Shown one piece after another: positions 9,150-17,446 of a stretch of DNA of 64,000 nucleotides. A model generated the notes under the pieces. That model was given only the letters and a program-made list of their open reading frames with translations. It did no database searches and was not told the DNA's origin. The DNA comes from Limimaricola litoreus. GTDB lineage: Bacteria; Pseudomonadota; Alphaproteobacteria; Rhodobacterales; Rhodobacteraceae. The stretch covers positions 1 through 64,000 of the forward strand of contig NZ_JAMYXC010000210.1 in the NCBI RefSeq assembly GCF_024159025.1, given 5' to 3'. Positions within the stretch are counted from its first letter, which is position 1. Each line of letters opens with the position of its first letter. The translations under genes were made by a program, and so were the position numbers.

Positions 9150-10129
9150 CCCGGAACACAGCCCTTTCAATTCGCGACCTGAGCATCAGCTACGACACGC
9201 CGGAGGGCCGTCTGCGGGCGATCCGCGAGGTGAGCTTCGATGTCGCCCGCGGCGGCATCACCGGACTCGTGGGCGAATCCGGCTGCGGCAAGTCGACCCT
9301 GATGTCGGCGATCCTCGGCCTGCTCGACGGGGCGGCGATCGTCGAGTCCGGCGAAATCTGGCTGGGCGAGACCGATCTTCTGACGCTGTCGCGCGGTGAG
9401 ATGCGGCGCCTGCTGGGCGACCGGATCGGCGCGGTGTTCCAGGACCCGATGCGCTCGCTCAACCCGGTGCTGACCATCGGGCGGCAGATGACCGACATCC
9501 AGTTTCGCCACCGCCTGTCGCGCCGCACAAAGCGCGAGCGCGCCATCGAGATGCTGCACAAGGTGCGCATCCCCGATCCCGCCGCGCGTCTCGACCGCTA
9601 CCCGCACGAGCTGTCGGGCGGGATGCGCCAGCGCGTTGCCATCGCCATGGCGCTGATGGCCGAGCCCGACCTGCTGGTGGCCGACGAGCCCACGACCGCG
9701 CTCGACGCCACGCTGGAGATGCGCACCATCGAGCTGCTGCGCGAGCTGCAGCAGGAGATCGGCTGCGCCATCGTCTTCATCACCCATCACCTCGGTGTCG
9801 TGTCGGAACTCTGCGACGATACCGTCATCATGTATGCCGGAGAGGTGGTCGAGGCGGGGCCGACCCGGGCGCTCTTCGAGGCACCGCGACATCCTTATAC
9901 CGACCTGCTCTTTGCCTGCGACCCGGCACGGATCCGCGAGCGCAGCCGTCATCTGCCGACGATCCCCGGCACGGTGCCGGGGCTGATCGACGTGCCGCCC
10001 GGCTGTGTCTTCGCCGAGCGATGCCCCGAGCGGTTCGCCCCCTGCGGCCGGCTGCATCCGCGCCCCTTGCGGGTGCGGGGCTCCGAGGCGGTCCGCTGCC
10101 ATCTGCACGATCCGGAGGTGACGTCGTGA
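9146..10129 (+). CDS. ABC transporter ATP-binding protein, DppD-like
   Basis: A 327-residue nucleotide-binding subunit. Visible motifs in order: Walker [10 protein letters not shown] near residue 45, Q-loop [10 protein letters not shown], signature LSGGMRQR, Walker [13 protein letters not shown], and the H-loop [10 protein letters not shown]. The C-terminal extension contains the cysteine-bearing oligopeptide/dipeptide transporter tail ([17 protein letters not shown]). It powers import together with the next gene product. It starts with the ATGA overlap of the permease gene. Confidence 0.92.
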   Translation: MTRNTALSIRDLSISYDTPEGRLRAIREVSFDVARGGITGLVGESGCGKSTLMSAILGLLDGAAIVESGEIWLGETDLLTLSRGEMRRLLGDRIGAVFQDPMRSLNPVLTIGRQMTDIQFRHRLSRRTKRERAIEMLHKVRIPDPAARLDRYPHELSGGMRQRVAIAMALMAEPDLLVADEPTTALDATLEMRTIELLRELQQEIGCAIVFITHHLGVVSELCDDTVIMYAGEVVEAGPTRALFEAPRHPYTDLLFACDPARIRERSRHLPTIPGTVPGLIDVPPGCVFAERCPERFAPCGRLHPRPLRVRGSEAVRCHLHDPEVTS

Positions 10130-11142
10130 GCGAGCTTCTCAGTGTCCGCGACCTCACGGTGCGGTTCAGGACCGGCAGCGCGCTCTCGCGGCTGCTCGGA
10201 CGCGCCGGACATGTCCGCGCCGTGACCGATGTCTCCTTCGATCTGGCGCAAGGCGAGACGCTGGCGCTGGTTGGCGAATCCGGGTCCGGCAAGACCACCC
10301 TCGCACGGGCCGTGGCGGGCCTCGCGCAGGATGTGTCGGGACAGGTGCATTTCGAAGGCCGCGATATCCTTGAGCTCGGTGCGGCCGGCAAGCAGCGGCT
10401 GCGCCGCGACGTGGCCTTCATCTTTCAGGATGCCGTGGCCTCGCTCAGCCCGCGCTACACGATCCGCCAGCTCTTGGCGGAGCCGTTCCAGATCCACGGC
10501 GTCGCATGCGACGACATCGAAGCCGAGGTGATCCGCCTGCTGGAGATGGTCAGCCTGCCCGCCTCGATGGCCGATCGACGCCCGCACGAGCTTTCGGGCG
10601 GGCAGGCGCGGCGGGTCGGCGTGGCGCGGGCACTGGCGCTCAAGCCCCGGCTGATCGTCGCGGACGAGCCGACGGCGGGGCTCGACGTGTCGGTGCAGGG
10701 CGAGGTGCTGAACCTGCTGAACGATCTTCGTGAAAGGCTGGGATTGTCGATCCTGGTGATCACGCACAACCTCAACATCGTCCGCCATGTGGCTGATCGC
10801 ATGGCGATAATGTATCTGGGGCGGCTGGTCGAGACGGGGCCGACCGAGACCGTGTTCCACGATCCGCGCCACCCCTATACCGCCGCTCTCCTGTCGGCGA
10901 ACCCGGTGGTCGATCCAGAGGCCGTGCCCGAGCGGATCACGCTCGATGGCGAGATGCCAAGCCTGATCGCCCGCCCCGATGGTTGCGAATTTCACGGGCG
11001 CTGTCCCTTTGCCCGGCCCGATTGCGCCACCGTCGTCCCCCGCGTCACGGCCGATGGCGCGCGCGCCTACACCTGCCGCTATCCTGTTGGGATCAACGCC
11101 ACGACGCCTGCCGAGGCGCCCGACGAAAAGAGCCCGGCATGA
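10126..11142 (+). CDS. ABC transporter ATP-binding protein, DppF-like
   Basis: A 338-residue partner ATPase. Walker A is GESGSGKTT, the signature is LSGGQARR, Walker B is LIVADEPTAGLD, and the C-terminus again carries the Cys-containing tail (GCEFHGRCPFARPDC). I place the start at the GTG at 10126, inside a GTGA overlap with the previous stop; this gives the expected beginning [13 protein letters not shown]. Longer in-frame starts would run through the preceding gene. The stop overlaps the following peptidase gene by 4 bases. Confidence 0.9.
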   Translation: MSELLSVRDLTVRFRTGSALSRLLGRAGHVRAVTDVSFDLAQGETLALVGESGSGKTTLARAVAGLAQDVSGQVHFEGRDILELGAAGKQRLRRDVAFIFQDAVASLSPRYTIRQLLAEPFQIHGVACDDIEAEVIRLLEMVSLPASMADRRPHELSGGQARRVGVARALALKPRLIVADEPTAGLDVSVQGEVLNLLNDLRERLGLSILVITHNLNIVRHVADRMAIMYLGRLVETGPTETVFHDPRHPYTAALLSANPVVDPEAVPERITLDGEMPSLIARPDGCEFHGRCPFARPDCATVVPRVTADGARAYTCRYPVGINATTPAEAPDEKSPA

Positions 11143-13436
11143 CCGAGGAGTTCGATACGCTCTGGAGGCGCGCCCAGCCGTTCCTGCCCTGGAACCTCGC
11201 GCAGCGCACGCGCAACCTGCGTGTGACACCGACGTGGTTCGCCGACGGCTCGGCCTTCTGGTATGCGCGCGAGACCGCCGTTGGGCCGGAACATGTGATC
11301 GTCGAGGCTGAGACCGGTAATGCGGCTTTGGCTTTCGATCGCGACGCGATGCGCGCGGCCCTGGCGGCGCTCGACACCGATCCCGACGCGGCGCTTGCCC
11401 GTCTGGAGATCCTGGACCGGGAGGGCGGTATGGCCCTCGACGGTGCAGCCTATGCCTTCGACGGGGTGCGCCTCAGGCTGATGCGCGCGTCCCAGGGCGA
11501 ACCGCTCGACCTGCTGTCCCCCGATGGTCGTCATGCCCTTTTCTTGCGCGACGGCGACCTGTGGCTGCGCGCCGTCGCGAGCGGTGCAAAGACGCGGTTG
11601 ACCGATACCGGCGCGCCGCATTTCGAATGGGCCAAGTCGCCGGATCAAAGCCTGGAGACTATTCGCCTGCGACGGCAGGGCATCGCGCTGCCGCCCGTCG
11701 CGCTCTGGTCGCCGGATTCGCGCAAGATCCTGACCCATCAGCTCGATGAGCGGCGGGTGAAATCGCTTCCTCTGGTGCAGAACCTGCCAGATGGCGGCGG
11801 GCTGCGCCCGGTCCTGCACGATCTGCGCGTGGCCTTCACCGGCGACGCCGAACTGCCGATGGCGCATCTCGCGGTGATCGACATTGCCTCGGGACAGGTG
11901 ACGCCCCATGCGGGCGGTCCGGTGCATGTGTCCGAGACCTCGCCGCTCGAGAAAGCCGAAGGCTGGTGGAGCGCTGCGGGCGACAAGGTCTGGTTCCTCG
12001 ATCACGACCGTTACGAGACGCGGGTTTCGCTGATCGAGATGGACACGACAACCGGCGCCTCGCGCGAGGTCATCCGCGAGACGGAGACAGCCTTCGTCGA
12101 TGTGAACATGGAGTTCGGGCGCCGCCCCAACATTCGCATACTCGATGGCTCGGGCGAGGCGATCTGGTTCTCGCAGCGCGACGGCTGGGCGCATCTCTAC
12201 CTGATCGACCTTGCCGATGGCGCGGTGAAGCGGCAGCTGACGCAAGGCGAATGGGTCGTGCGCGACATCCTTGCCGTCGATCCCGAGGCGCGGCGCGTCG
12301 TCTTTCTGGCGGGCGGCATGGGCCCCTGCGACACGCCCTATCAGCGCAAGGTCTGCGCGGTGTCGCTCGATGGCGGAGAGGTCGAGATCCTGACGCCGGA
12401 GCGGGGCGATCACGACGCGGTCATGCGCGATCTGGGCTGGGCGGATGCGCGGGCGGTGGCGGACCGCGCGGGGCCCCTTCCGGCGGCCGTCGCGCCGGGG
12501 GGGAGGCATTTTGTCGTGACGCGCGCACCGATCGATGGCTTGCCCGTGTCCGAGCTGCGCCGCGCCGACGGCACGCTGGTCGCGCGGGTCGAGTGTGGCT
12601 CCTGCGCGCAAGACGACGTGATCCTGCCCGAACCCTTCGAGACCCGCGCCGCCGATGGCGAGACGATGCTGCACGGCATGATCTGGATGCCCGAAGGCGC
12701 GCGCGAGGTGCGCTCGATCCCGATCCTCGAGATGATCTATCCTGGTCCGCAATGCATCGAGCAGCCGCTCAGTGCCTGGCCCGCCGATCCCTCGGAGTTC
12801 TTCAAGACCGCGCTGGCCGGGGCCTTCGCCAGGATCGGCATCGCGGTGGTGATCCTCGACGCGCGCGGCACGCCATTTCGTTCCAAGGCGTTTCACGACC
12901 TGTGCCACCGGCGCCTGCACGATCCCGGCTATCTCGAAGACCACGCTTCGGCCATCGCGGAGCTGTGCGACCGTCATCCCGCGCTCGATCCGGGCCGCGT
13001 GGCGATCATGGGCCATTCCGCCGGCGGCCATGCCGCCGCGCGGGCGATTCTGGCGCATGGCGATGTCTGGCAGACCGCGATCGCCACGGCGGGAAGCCAC
13101 GACCCGCGGCTTTACAACCACGCTTGGCCGGAAAAATGGAACGGCCCGCTGATCCGCGACGACGCCGGCGGCGACAGCTACGCCGCCGCCGACAATTCCC
13201 GCCTTGCCGCCGGGCTGCGTGGCGCGCTGATGCTCGGCCACGGCGATCTCGACGACAATGTGCACCCCGCCCAGACCCAACGCCTGGCATGCGCGCTGAT
13301 CGAGGCCGGGCATGATTTCGACCTGCTGATGACACCCAACGACGACCATTACAGCTTTCCGCGCGCGCCATATGTGGTGCGCCGCGAGATGGCCTTTCTC
13401 GTCCGACACCTCTCCAAATCCGGGCCTGCAATATGA
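11139..13436 (+). CDS. S9-family serine peptidase (dipeptidyl-peptidase IV-like)
   Basis: A 765-residue protein with no signal peptide, so probably cytoplasmic. The N-terminal two thirds resembles the DPP IV beta-propeller; the C-terminal third is an alpha/beta-hydrolase domain with the nucleophile in GHSAGGHAA (near residue 629), a likely acid in HGDLDDNVHP and the histidine in NDDHYSFPR. The family removes dipeptides or cleaves short peptides. It is translationally coupled to the ABC ATPase gene (ATGA) and to the following hydrolase (4-base overlap), which implies that imported peptides are processed directly after uptake. Confidence 0.87.
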   Translation: MTEEFDTLWRRAQPFLPWNLAQRTRNLRVTPTWFADGSAFWYARETAVGPEHVIVEAETGNAALAFDRDAMRAALAALDTDPDAALARLEILDREGGMALDGAAYAFDGVRLRLMRASQGEPLDLLSPDGRHALFLRDGDLWLRAVASGAKTRLTDTGAPHFEWAKSPDQSLETIRLRRQGIALPPVALWSPDSRKILTHQLDERRVKSLPLVQNLPDGGGLRPVLHDLRVAFTGDAELPMAHLAVIDIASGQVTPHAGGPVHVSETSPLEKAEGWWSAAGDKVWFLDHDRYETRVSLIEMDTTTGASREVIRETETAFVDVNMEFGRRPNIRILDGSGEAIWFSQRDGWAHLYLIDLADGAVKRQLTQGEWVVRDILAVDPEARRVVFLAGGMGPCDTPYQRKVCAVSLDGGEVEILTPERGDHDAVMRDLGWADARAVADRAGPLPAAVAPGGRHFVVTRAPIDGLPVSELRRADGTLVARVECGSCAQDDVILPEPFETRAADGETMLHGMIWMPEGAREVRSIPILEMIYPGPQCIEQPLSAWPADPSEFFKTALAGAFARIGIAVVILDARGTPFRSKAFHDLCHRRLHDPGYLEDHASAIAELCDRHPALDPGRVAIMGHSAGGHAAARAILAHGDVWQTAIATAGSHDPRLYNHAWPEKWNGPLIRDDAGGDSYAAADNSRLAAGLRGALMLGHGDLDDNVHPAQTQRLACALIEAGHDFDLLMTPNDDHYSFPRAPYVVRREMAFLVRHLSKSGPAI

Positions 13437-15415
13437 CTTCCAACGACACCCTGCACGACATCCGCGATGACCGACATTTCCGCATTCCCTTGCCCGACGG
13501 CACCATCCTGTCCGCCCGGCTGTGGTGCCCTGTCGATGCGGACGAGACCCCGGTTCCGGCGATCCTCGAATACCTGCCCTACCGCAAATCCGACGGCACC
13601 GCCGAACGCGATGCGGGCATGCACCCGTGGTTCGCGCAGCGCGGCTACGCCTGCCTGCGCGTCGATCGGCGCGGCTGCGGCGAAAGCGAAGGGCTGTTCG
13701 ACGACGAGTACTCCGAACAGGAACTGCAGGATGGCGAGGACATCATCGCCTGGATCGCGGCGCAGGACTGGTGCACCGGCGCGGTCGGGATGCAGGGCAT
13801 TTCCTGGGGCGGCTTCAACAGCCTGCAACTCGCTGCGCGCGCGCCCGAGGCGCTCAAGGCGGTCGTCACCATCGGTTCCACCACCGACCGCTATGCCGAC
13901 GACGTGCATTACAAGGGCGGGTTGCAGCACACGGACAACACCGGCTGGGCCGCGACGGTGCTGTCGTGGTTCTCCACCCCGCCGGACCCTGCCCTGGTGG
14001 GCGATGATTGGCGCGACATCTGGCTGCGCAGGCTCGAGGAGACGCCGCCTCTGGCGCGGATCTGGGCCGAGCACAACACGCGCGATGCCTATTGGAAACA
14101 CGGCTCCGTCTGCGAGGATTACGGATCGATCAAGGCCGCCGTCCTCGCGCTTGGCGGCCTGCATGACGGTTACCGCAACACCATGCGCTACCTGGTCGAG
14201 AACCTGTCCGCCCCGGTCAAGGGGATCGTGGGGCCGTGGGGGCACAAATACCCGCATGTCAGCAATATCGGCCCGTCGATCGGCTATCTTCAGGAGGCGC
14301 TGCGCTGGTGGGATCGCTGGCTCAAGGGCATTGGGACCGGCGTGGAGAACGATCCCGCCTGGCGCGCCTACGTGATGGACAGCGCGCGGCCCGACCCATC
14401 GGCCGATCACCGCGACGGCCGATGGATCGCCGAGCCGACGCTGCCCGAGCCGAACGTGTCGCGCGAGCGCCTCGTGCTTGGCGCCGGTCTGGCGGGGGAT
14501 CTGCCGCGCGTGCAGCCCGCCGATCTGCGGCATGGCGAACAATGCGGCGAATTCTTCACCTTCGGCTTCGGCGCGGGCGAGCTGCCCGGCGACCAGATGC
14601 CCGACGACGCCCGCGCCGCGTGCTTCGATGCGGATGCGCGCGACACGGATGTCGACATTCTCGGACGGCCACGGGTCCGGCTGCGGCTTTCGGCGGACCG
14701 GCCCCGCGCGCAGCTGGTGGTGCGCCTGTGCGACCTGCGCCCCGACGGCACCTCGATGCTGATCACCATGGGGCTCTTGGACCTGCGCAACCGTGACGGC
14801 TTCGAGACCAAAGCGGATCTGACCCCGGGCGAGACGGTCGAGGTCATCCTCGATCTGGATGAAACCGCCTATCGCCTGCCCGCGGGCCATCGGCTGCGGC
14901 TTGCCGTGGCCGGAAGCTATTGGCCCTATGTGTGGCCCGAACCCGAATGCGCGACGCTGACGGTCGTGGCAGGCGATCTCGACCTGCCGCTGCGGACCCG
15001 GCTGGCACAGGAGAACGAGTTCGACTTTCCGCTACCGGTCTCGGCGCCGGCGCGCAAAACGCGCGAGCTTCGCAAGGCCTGGAGCCGCAAGCATCACGAG
15101 ATCGACTTCGACACCGGTCGAACCACGCTGGTCATCAGCGCCGATCACGGGCGGATCGAGGATCTCGAGACCGGGCTCGTGACCGGAAGCGCCGTGACCG
15201 AGACCTATTCCATCGACCCCGGGAACCCGGCGAAAGTCGATGTGTTGATCGAGTGGGATCGCGAGTTCGGCCGGGGCGACTGGTTTGTCAGCACTCGGGC
15301 CCGGACTCGGGTTTCGGGCTGCTCGGACAGCTATGACATCACGCAGCGTTTGGTTGCCAAAGAGGGGGAAACCGAAGTCTTCGCACGCGATTGGAAATAT
15401 TGCGTTGCCCGCTGA
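13433..15415 (+). CDS. CocE/NonD-family hydrolase (X-Pro dipeptidyl-peptidase-like)
   Basis: A 660-residue cytosolic hydrolase. The N-terminal alpha/beta-hydrolase domain has RGCGESEG and the nucleophile motif GISWGGFNS near residue 122; the C-terminal half is the jelly-roll domain of CocE/X-Pro peptidases (ending region RLRLAVAGSYWPYVWPEP). Family members cleave N-terminal X-Pro dipeptides, cocaine-like esters or acylated amides, so the substrate cannot be fixed from sequence. It is the last gene of the peptide operon, overlapping the S9 peptidase gene by 4 bases. Confidence 0.85.
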   Translation: MTSNDTLHDIRDDRHFRIPLPDGTILSARLWCPVDADETPVPAILEYLPYRKSDGTAERDAGMHPWFAQRGYACLRVDRRGCGESEGLFDDEYSEQELQDGEDIIAWIAAQDWCTGAVGMQGISWGGFNSLQLAARAPEALKAVVTIGSTTDRYADDVHYKGGLQHTDNTGWAATVLSWFSTPPDPALVGDDWRDIWLRRLEETPPLARIWAEHNTRDAYWKHGSVCEDYGSIKAAVLALGGLHDGYRNTMRYLVENLSAPVKGIVGPWGHKYPHVSNIGPSIGYLQEALRWWDRWLKGIGTGVENDPAWRAYVMDSARPDPSADHRDGRWIAEPTLPEPNVSRERLVLGAGLAGDLPRVQPADLRHGEQCGEFFTFGFGAGELPGDQMPDDARAACFDADARDTDVDILGRPRVRLRLSADRPRAQLVVRLCDLRPDGTSMLITMGLLDLRNRDGFETKADLTPGETVEVILDLDETAYRLPAGHRLRLAVAGSYWPYVWPEPECATLTVVAGDLDLPLRTRLAQENEFDFPLPVSAPARKTRELRKAWSRKHHEIDFDTGRTTLVISADHGRIEDLETGLVTGSAVTETYSIDPGNPAKVDVLIEWDREFGRGDWFVSTRARTRVSGCSDSYDITQRLVAKEGETEVFARDWKYCVAR

Positions 15416-15517
15416 TCCTCGGGATGTCGGAAGCCAGCCACCCTCATCATGCTGAACTCCGATGAGGCGCAGATGCCGATCAAAGACGTCATCATGACGA
15501 GGCGGATCGTTCATCGG

Positions 15518-15985
15518 TCAGGCCGCGGCCTCGACCGGGCACGCAGCTACATCGAGTATGGTGACCGAGGTGACGCTTCCATCGCTGCGCAGCAGCGGCC
15601 CCGTCTGCAGCGCTCGCATCCCGATCAGCGTGGCACCGAGCAGGGAAGCGACGATGACATGGTTCGGGAACGGCATGCACGACGTGCTGAGCATCCCGGT
15701 GCGGATGCCCTCTCCTTCGATCTCGTAGGTGACGGTGCGACCGGACACGACGAGATCGTGCGCCGCGGGCTCTCTGGCCGCGCGCGAGATCCGCAGCTTG
15801 TGACGCAGAAGGCCCGTCAGGAGCAGCGGATTGGGTGCGATGAGCGTCGCGCCGTCGTCAAGCAGGCGCTCGATGGCGAGGCGATCTGCGAGGGTCAGCG
15901 CAAATCCCGCGCCGAGAGCGGTTTGTTCCAGCATCAATGGAATGGCCGGGTCTGTCGATGGCCGTACCAGTTTCAAGAGGGTCAT
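15518..15985 (-). CDS. Rnk-like nucleoside diphosphate kinase regulator / GreA-fold protein
   Basis: A 155-residue protein. The N-terminal helix region (ADRLAIERLLDDG...LLRHKLRISRAA) and the C-terminal FKBP-like segment (VASLLGATLIGMRALQTGPL...VTILDV) resemble Rnk, a GreA/GreB-related RNA-polymerase-binding protein, though conservation is moderate. I chose the ATG at 15985: GGGGAG sits 7 bases upstream, whereas it is only 1 base from the other ATG at 15991. A terminator-like hairpin (16040-16083) lies 54 bases upstream on the same strand. Part of a stress-associated neighbourhood with DUF1127 and Dps genes. Confidence 0.6.
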   Translation of the reverse strand: MTLLKLVRPSTDPAIPLMLEQTALGAGFALTLADRLAIERLLDDGATLIAPNPLLLTGLLRHKLRISRAAREPAAHDLVVSGRTVTYEIEGEGIRTGMLSTSCMPFPNHVIVASLLGATLIGMRALQTGPLLRSDGSVTSVTILDVAACPVEAAA

Positions 15986-16039
15986 GATCATACTCCCCGG
16001 GCCAGATGGCCCTTGTTTCAAGTTTGCGAGAACGAGACA

Positions 16040-16083
16040 CCCCGGGCCGGTGCTTGACGCGTCCTTGCGCAGACCGCCCGGGG
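16040..16083 (-). terminator. Terminator-like hairpin, possible third copy of the DUF1127-linked RNA end
   Basis: Read on the minus strand, CCCCGGGC and GCCCGGGG form a perfect 8-base stem with a 28-base branched loop, followed by TGTCTCGTTCTCG. The 5' arm with its extension, CCCCGGGCGGTC, is identical to that of the RNA element at 16993-17110, and a GGTTCCCTGC match lies just upstream. The rest of the element is poorly conserved. It ends 54 bases before the Rnk-like gene. The gap 16084-16269 shows no gene. Confidence 0.4.
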
Positions 16084-16269
16084 CACCAGGCTGTTCGGTG
16101 CAGGGAACCGGACATAGGTTTCGTGCGAGATCCTGAAATCAACCTCCTCAATTCGACGATTGTCCCATCGAAACGGCTTTGCGGGTGACCGGGAATTGAA
16201 TCGAAGACAGAGCGGGTATATTCATGCCTGAACGTCCGCCCAGTTTCGTGAATTCCCGTATGACCGACG

Positions 16270-16497
16270 TTACCGCGCGTTTCGCGCCCAAGCCGCCATG
16301 ACGGCGTGAATGGCTCCGGTTGTCGCGATGATGGGGGTCATTGCCAGGACGACCGCCGTTCCGTTTGACCCGTGCGGGGCATCATGATCGGGCGGACCGT
16401 TCCTATCCGGAGCAAAGGGCGGTCGGCAATTCTCCGTGATCCGCGGTTTCGGCGAAAAGGACTCTGGAAACAGATCTTCGAAATCGACATTGCTGAG
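16270..16497 (-). CDS. Small hypothetical protein with one membrane segment
   Basis: A 75-residue reading frame beginning MLSNVDFEDLF, with GGAG about 10 bases before the ATG at 16497. The N-terminal part is acidic and proline-rich; residues about 48-66 (GTAVVLAMTPIIATTGAIHA) are hydrophobic and could form a single membrane helix. I recognise no family. It lies downstream of, and in the same direction as, the DUF1127 gene, 57 bases away. It may be a real small membrane protein, but a chance frame in GC-rich DNA cannot be excluded. Confidence 0.35.
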   Translation of the reverse strand, partial: LSNVDFEDLFPESFSPKPRITENCRPPFAPDRNGPPDHDAPHGSNGTAVVLAMTPIIATTGAIHAVMAAWARNAR

Positions 16498-16554
16498 CAT
16501 CACGAACATTCTCCATGGAAACCGTTGCATGCGAGGCGCAATTCGAATTTCCGG

Positions 16555-16857
16555 TTACCAGGTGGATTGGAAGGACGAATGTCGGCTCAGTTGCGCCTTC
16601 GCAGCGGTCCGTGCGACTGGGGTCATCCTCAATTCGCGATCATCAAGGCCATATACGACGTTTTTGATGTCACCACGATATATCCCGATGTCGCGCAGCA
16701 GCCTGCCATCCATGGCCTCGAGCGCGGCGATCATCTTGCGACGTTGCCATCCCCGCATGGCAGCCGCGATCCCACGACGAATGACGCCCGGTGACGATTT
16801 TGGATGGTCGCAGCGAGGCAGCCGATTGAGTGCGTTTTTTTCGATGGAAAGATACAT
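16555..16857 (-). CDS. DUF1127 (YjiS-like) small protein, first copy
   Basis: A 100-residue protein with the arginine-rich DUF1127 motif in residues about 40-70: RRKMIAALEAMDGRLLRDIG followed by IYRGDI. DUF1127 proteins are short, basic and common in alphaproteobacteria, where some take part in RNA turnover and in stress or phosphate responses. I chose the ATG at 16857 because GGAGA lies 5 bases upstream; a longer frame reaching 16920 lacks such a site. A paralogous RNA element ending at 16993 lies 135 bases upstream, mirroring the second DUF1127 gene. Confidence 0.75.
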   Translation of the reverse strand: MYLSIEKNALNRLPRCDHPKSSPGVIRRGIAAAMRGWQRRKMIAALEAMDGRLLRDIGIYRGDIKNVVYGLDDRELRMTPVARTAAKAQLSRHSSFQSTW

Positions 16858-16992
16858 GTCATTCTCCGGTAGAAGGACCAGCAAAACAGAACGTTTGGGG
16901 GCATGCGAACCGTCGGGCAAAAGGATTGAGCCAGCGGAACGCTTTTGCCAGACAGCGCAATTGCGCCGTCGTCCTGTTCGATTCGTTGCGGA

Positions 16993-17110
16993 TCAGAAGA
17001 ACCCCGGAGCGGAAGCCGGCCCAGCCGGACCGGACCGCCCGGGGCTACCGGCGGTTCAGCAGATTGCCTGCGAAAAGCAGGAACCTCGTATGAAGGCTGA
17101 ACATCATCAT
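16993..17110 (-). ncRNA. Candidate small RNA or leader upstream of DUF1127, copy 1
   Basis: A region about 81% identical, without gaps over 88 bases (17035-17122 versus 20345-20432), to one before the second DUF1127 gene. Read on the minus strand it has GTTCAGC pairing with GCTGAAC, enclosing a CCTGC/GCAGG hairpin with a variable loop, and then a strong terminator: CCCCGGGCGG pairs with CCGCTCCGGGG (one bulge) around an inner CCGGC/GCCGG stem, followed by TTCTTCTG. The start is a guess from the -10 position. Whether it is a free small RNA or an attenuated leader of the DUF1127 gene is not known. I see no gene in 17147-17446. Confidence 0.6.
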
Positions 17111-17116
17111 GCGTTC

Positions 17117-17146
17117 TATATACATCTTTGGCGGCGTGAACTCAAG
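17117..17146 (-). promoter_or_regulatory. Promoter of RNA copy 1
   Basis: CTTGAG (17141-17146) and TATATA (17117-17122) lie 18 bases apart on the minus strand. The same layout occurs at the second copy (CTTGCT, 17 bases, TATATC). CTTGA at -35 is compatible with either the housekeeping or the heat-shock-type (RpoH) sigma factors of alphaproteobacteria. Confidence 0.5.
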
Positions 17147-17446
17147 CAATCGACAGATGTGTGCGACATTAAGGCGCGAAGTTGCTCATGGCGAAGACCG
17201 CCGATGTCTCAGGGAGCCGCCGAAAGAAAAACGGCTGAACTCGGGTCCAGATGCGAATACGACGCGGCGCTGGTTTCAGTATCATGCTCCCCATTCCATT
17301 TCATTTTCGGATTACGTCACACGTTGCCCCGACCCACCGGATATTTCGACAATGCCTGCCATCGTCGCTTCACTCTGCCTGTGGCCCAGCCTCCGGTATC
17401 GCAATGAGGTGACCGGAAGGCTTCGCGTGTCAGACCGACCGCTTCG

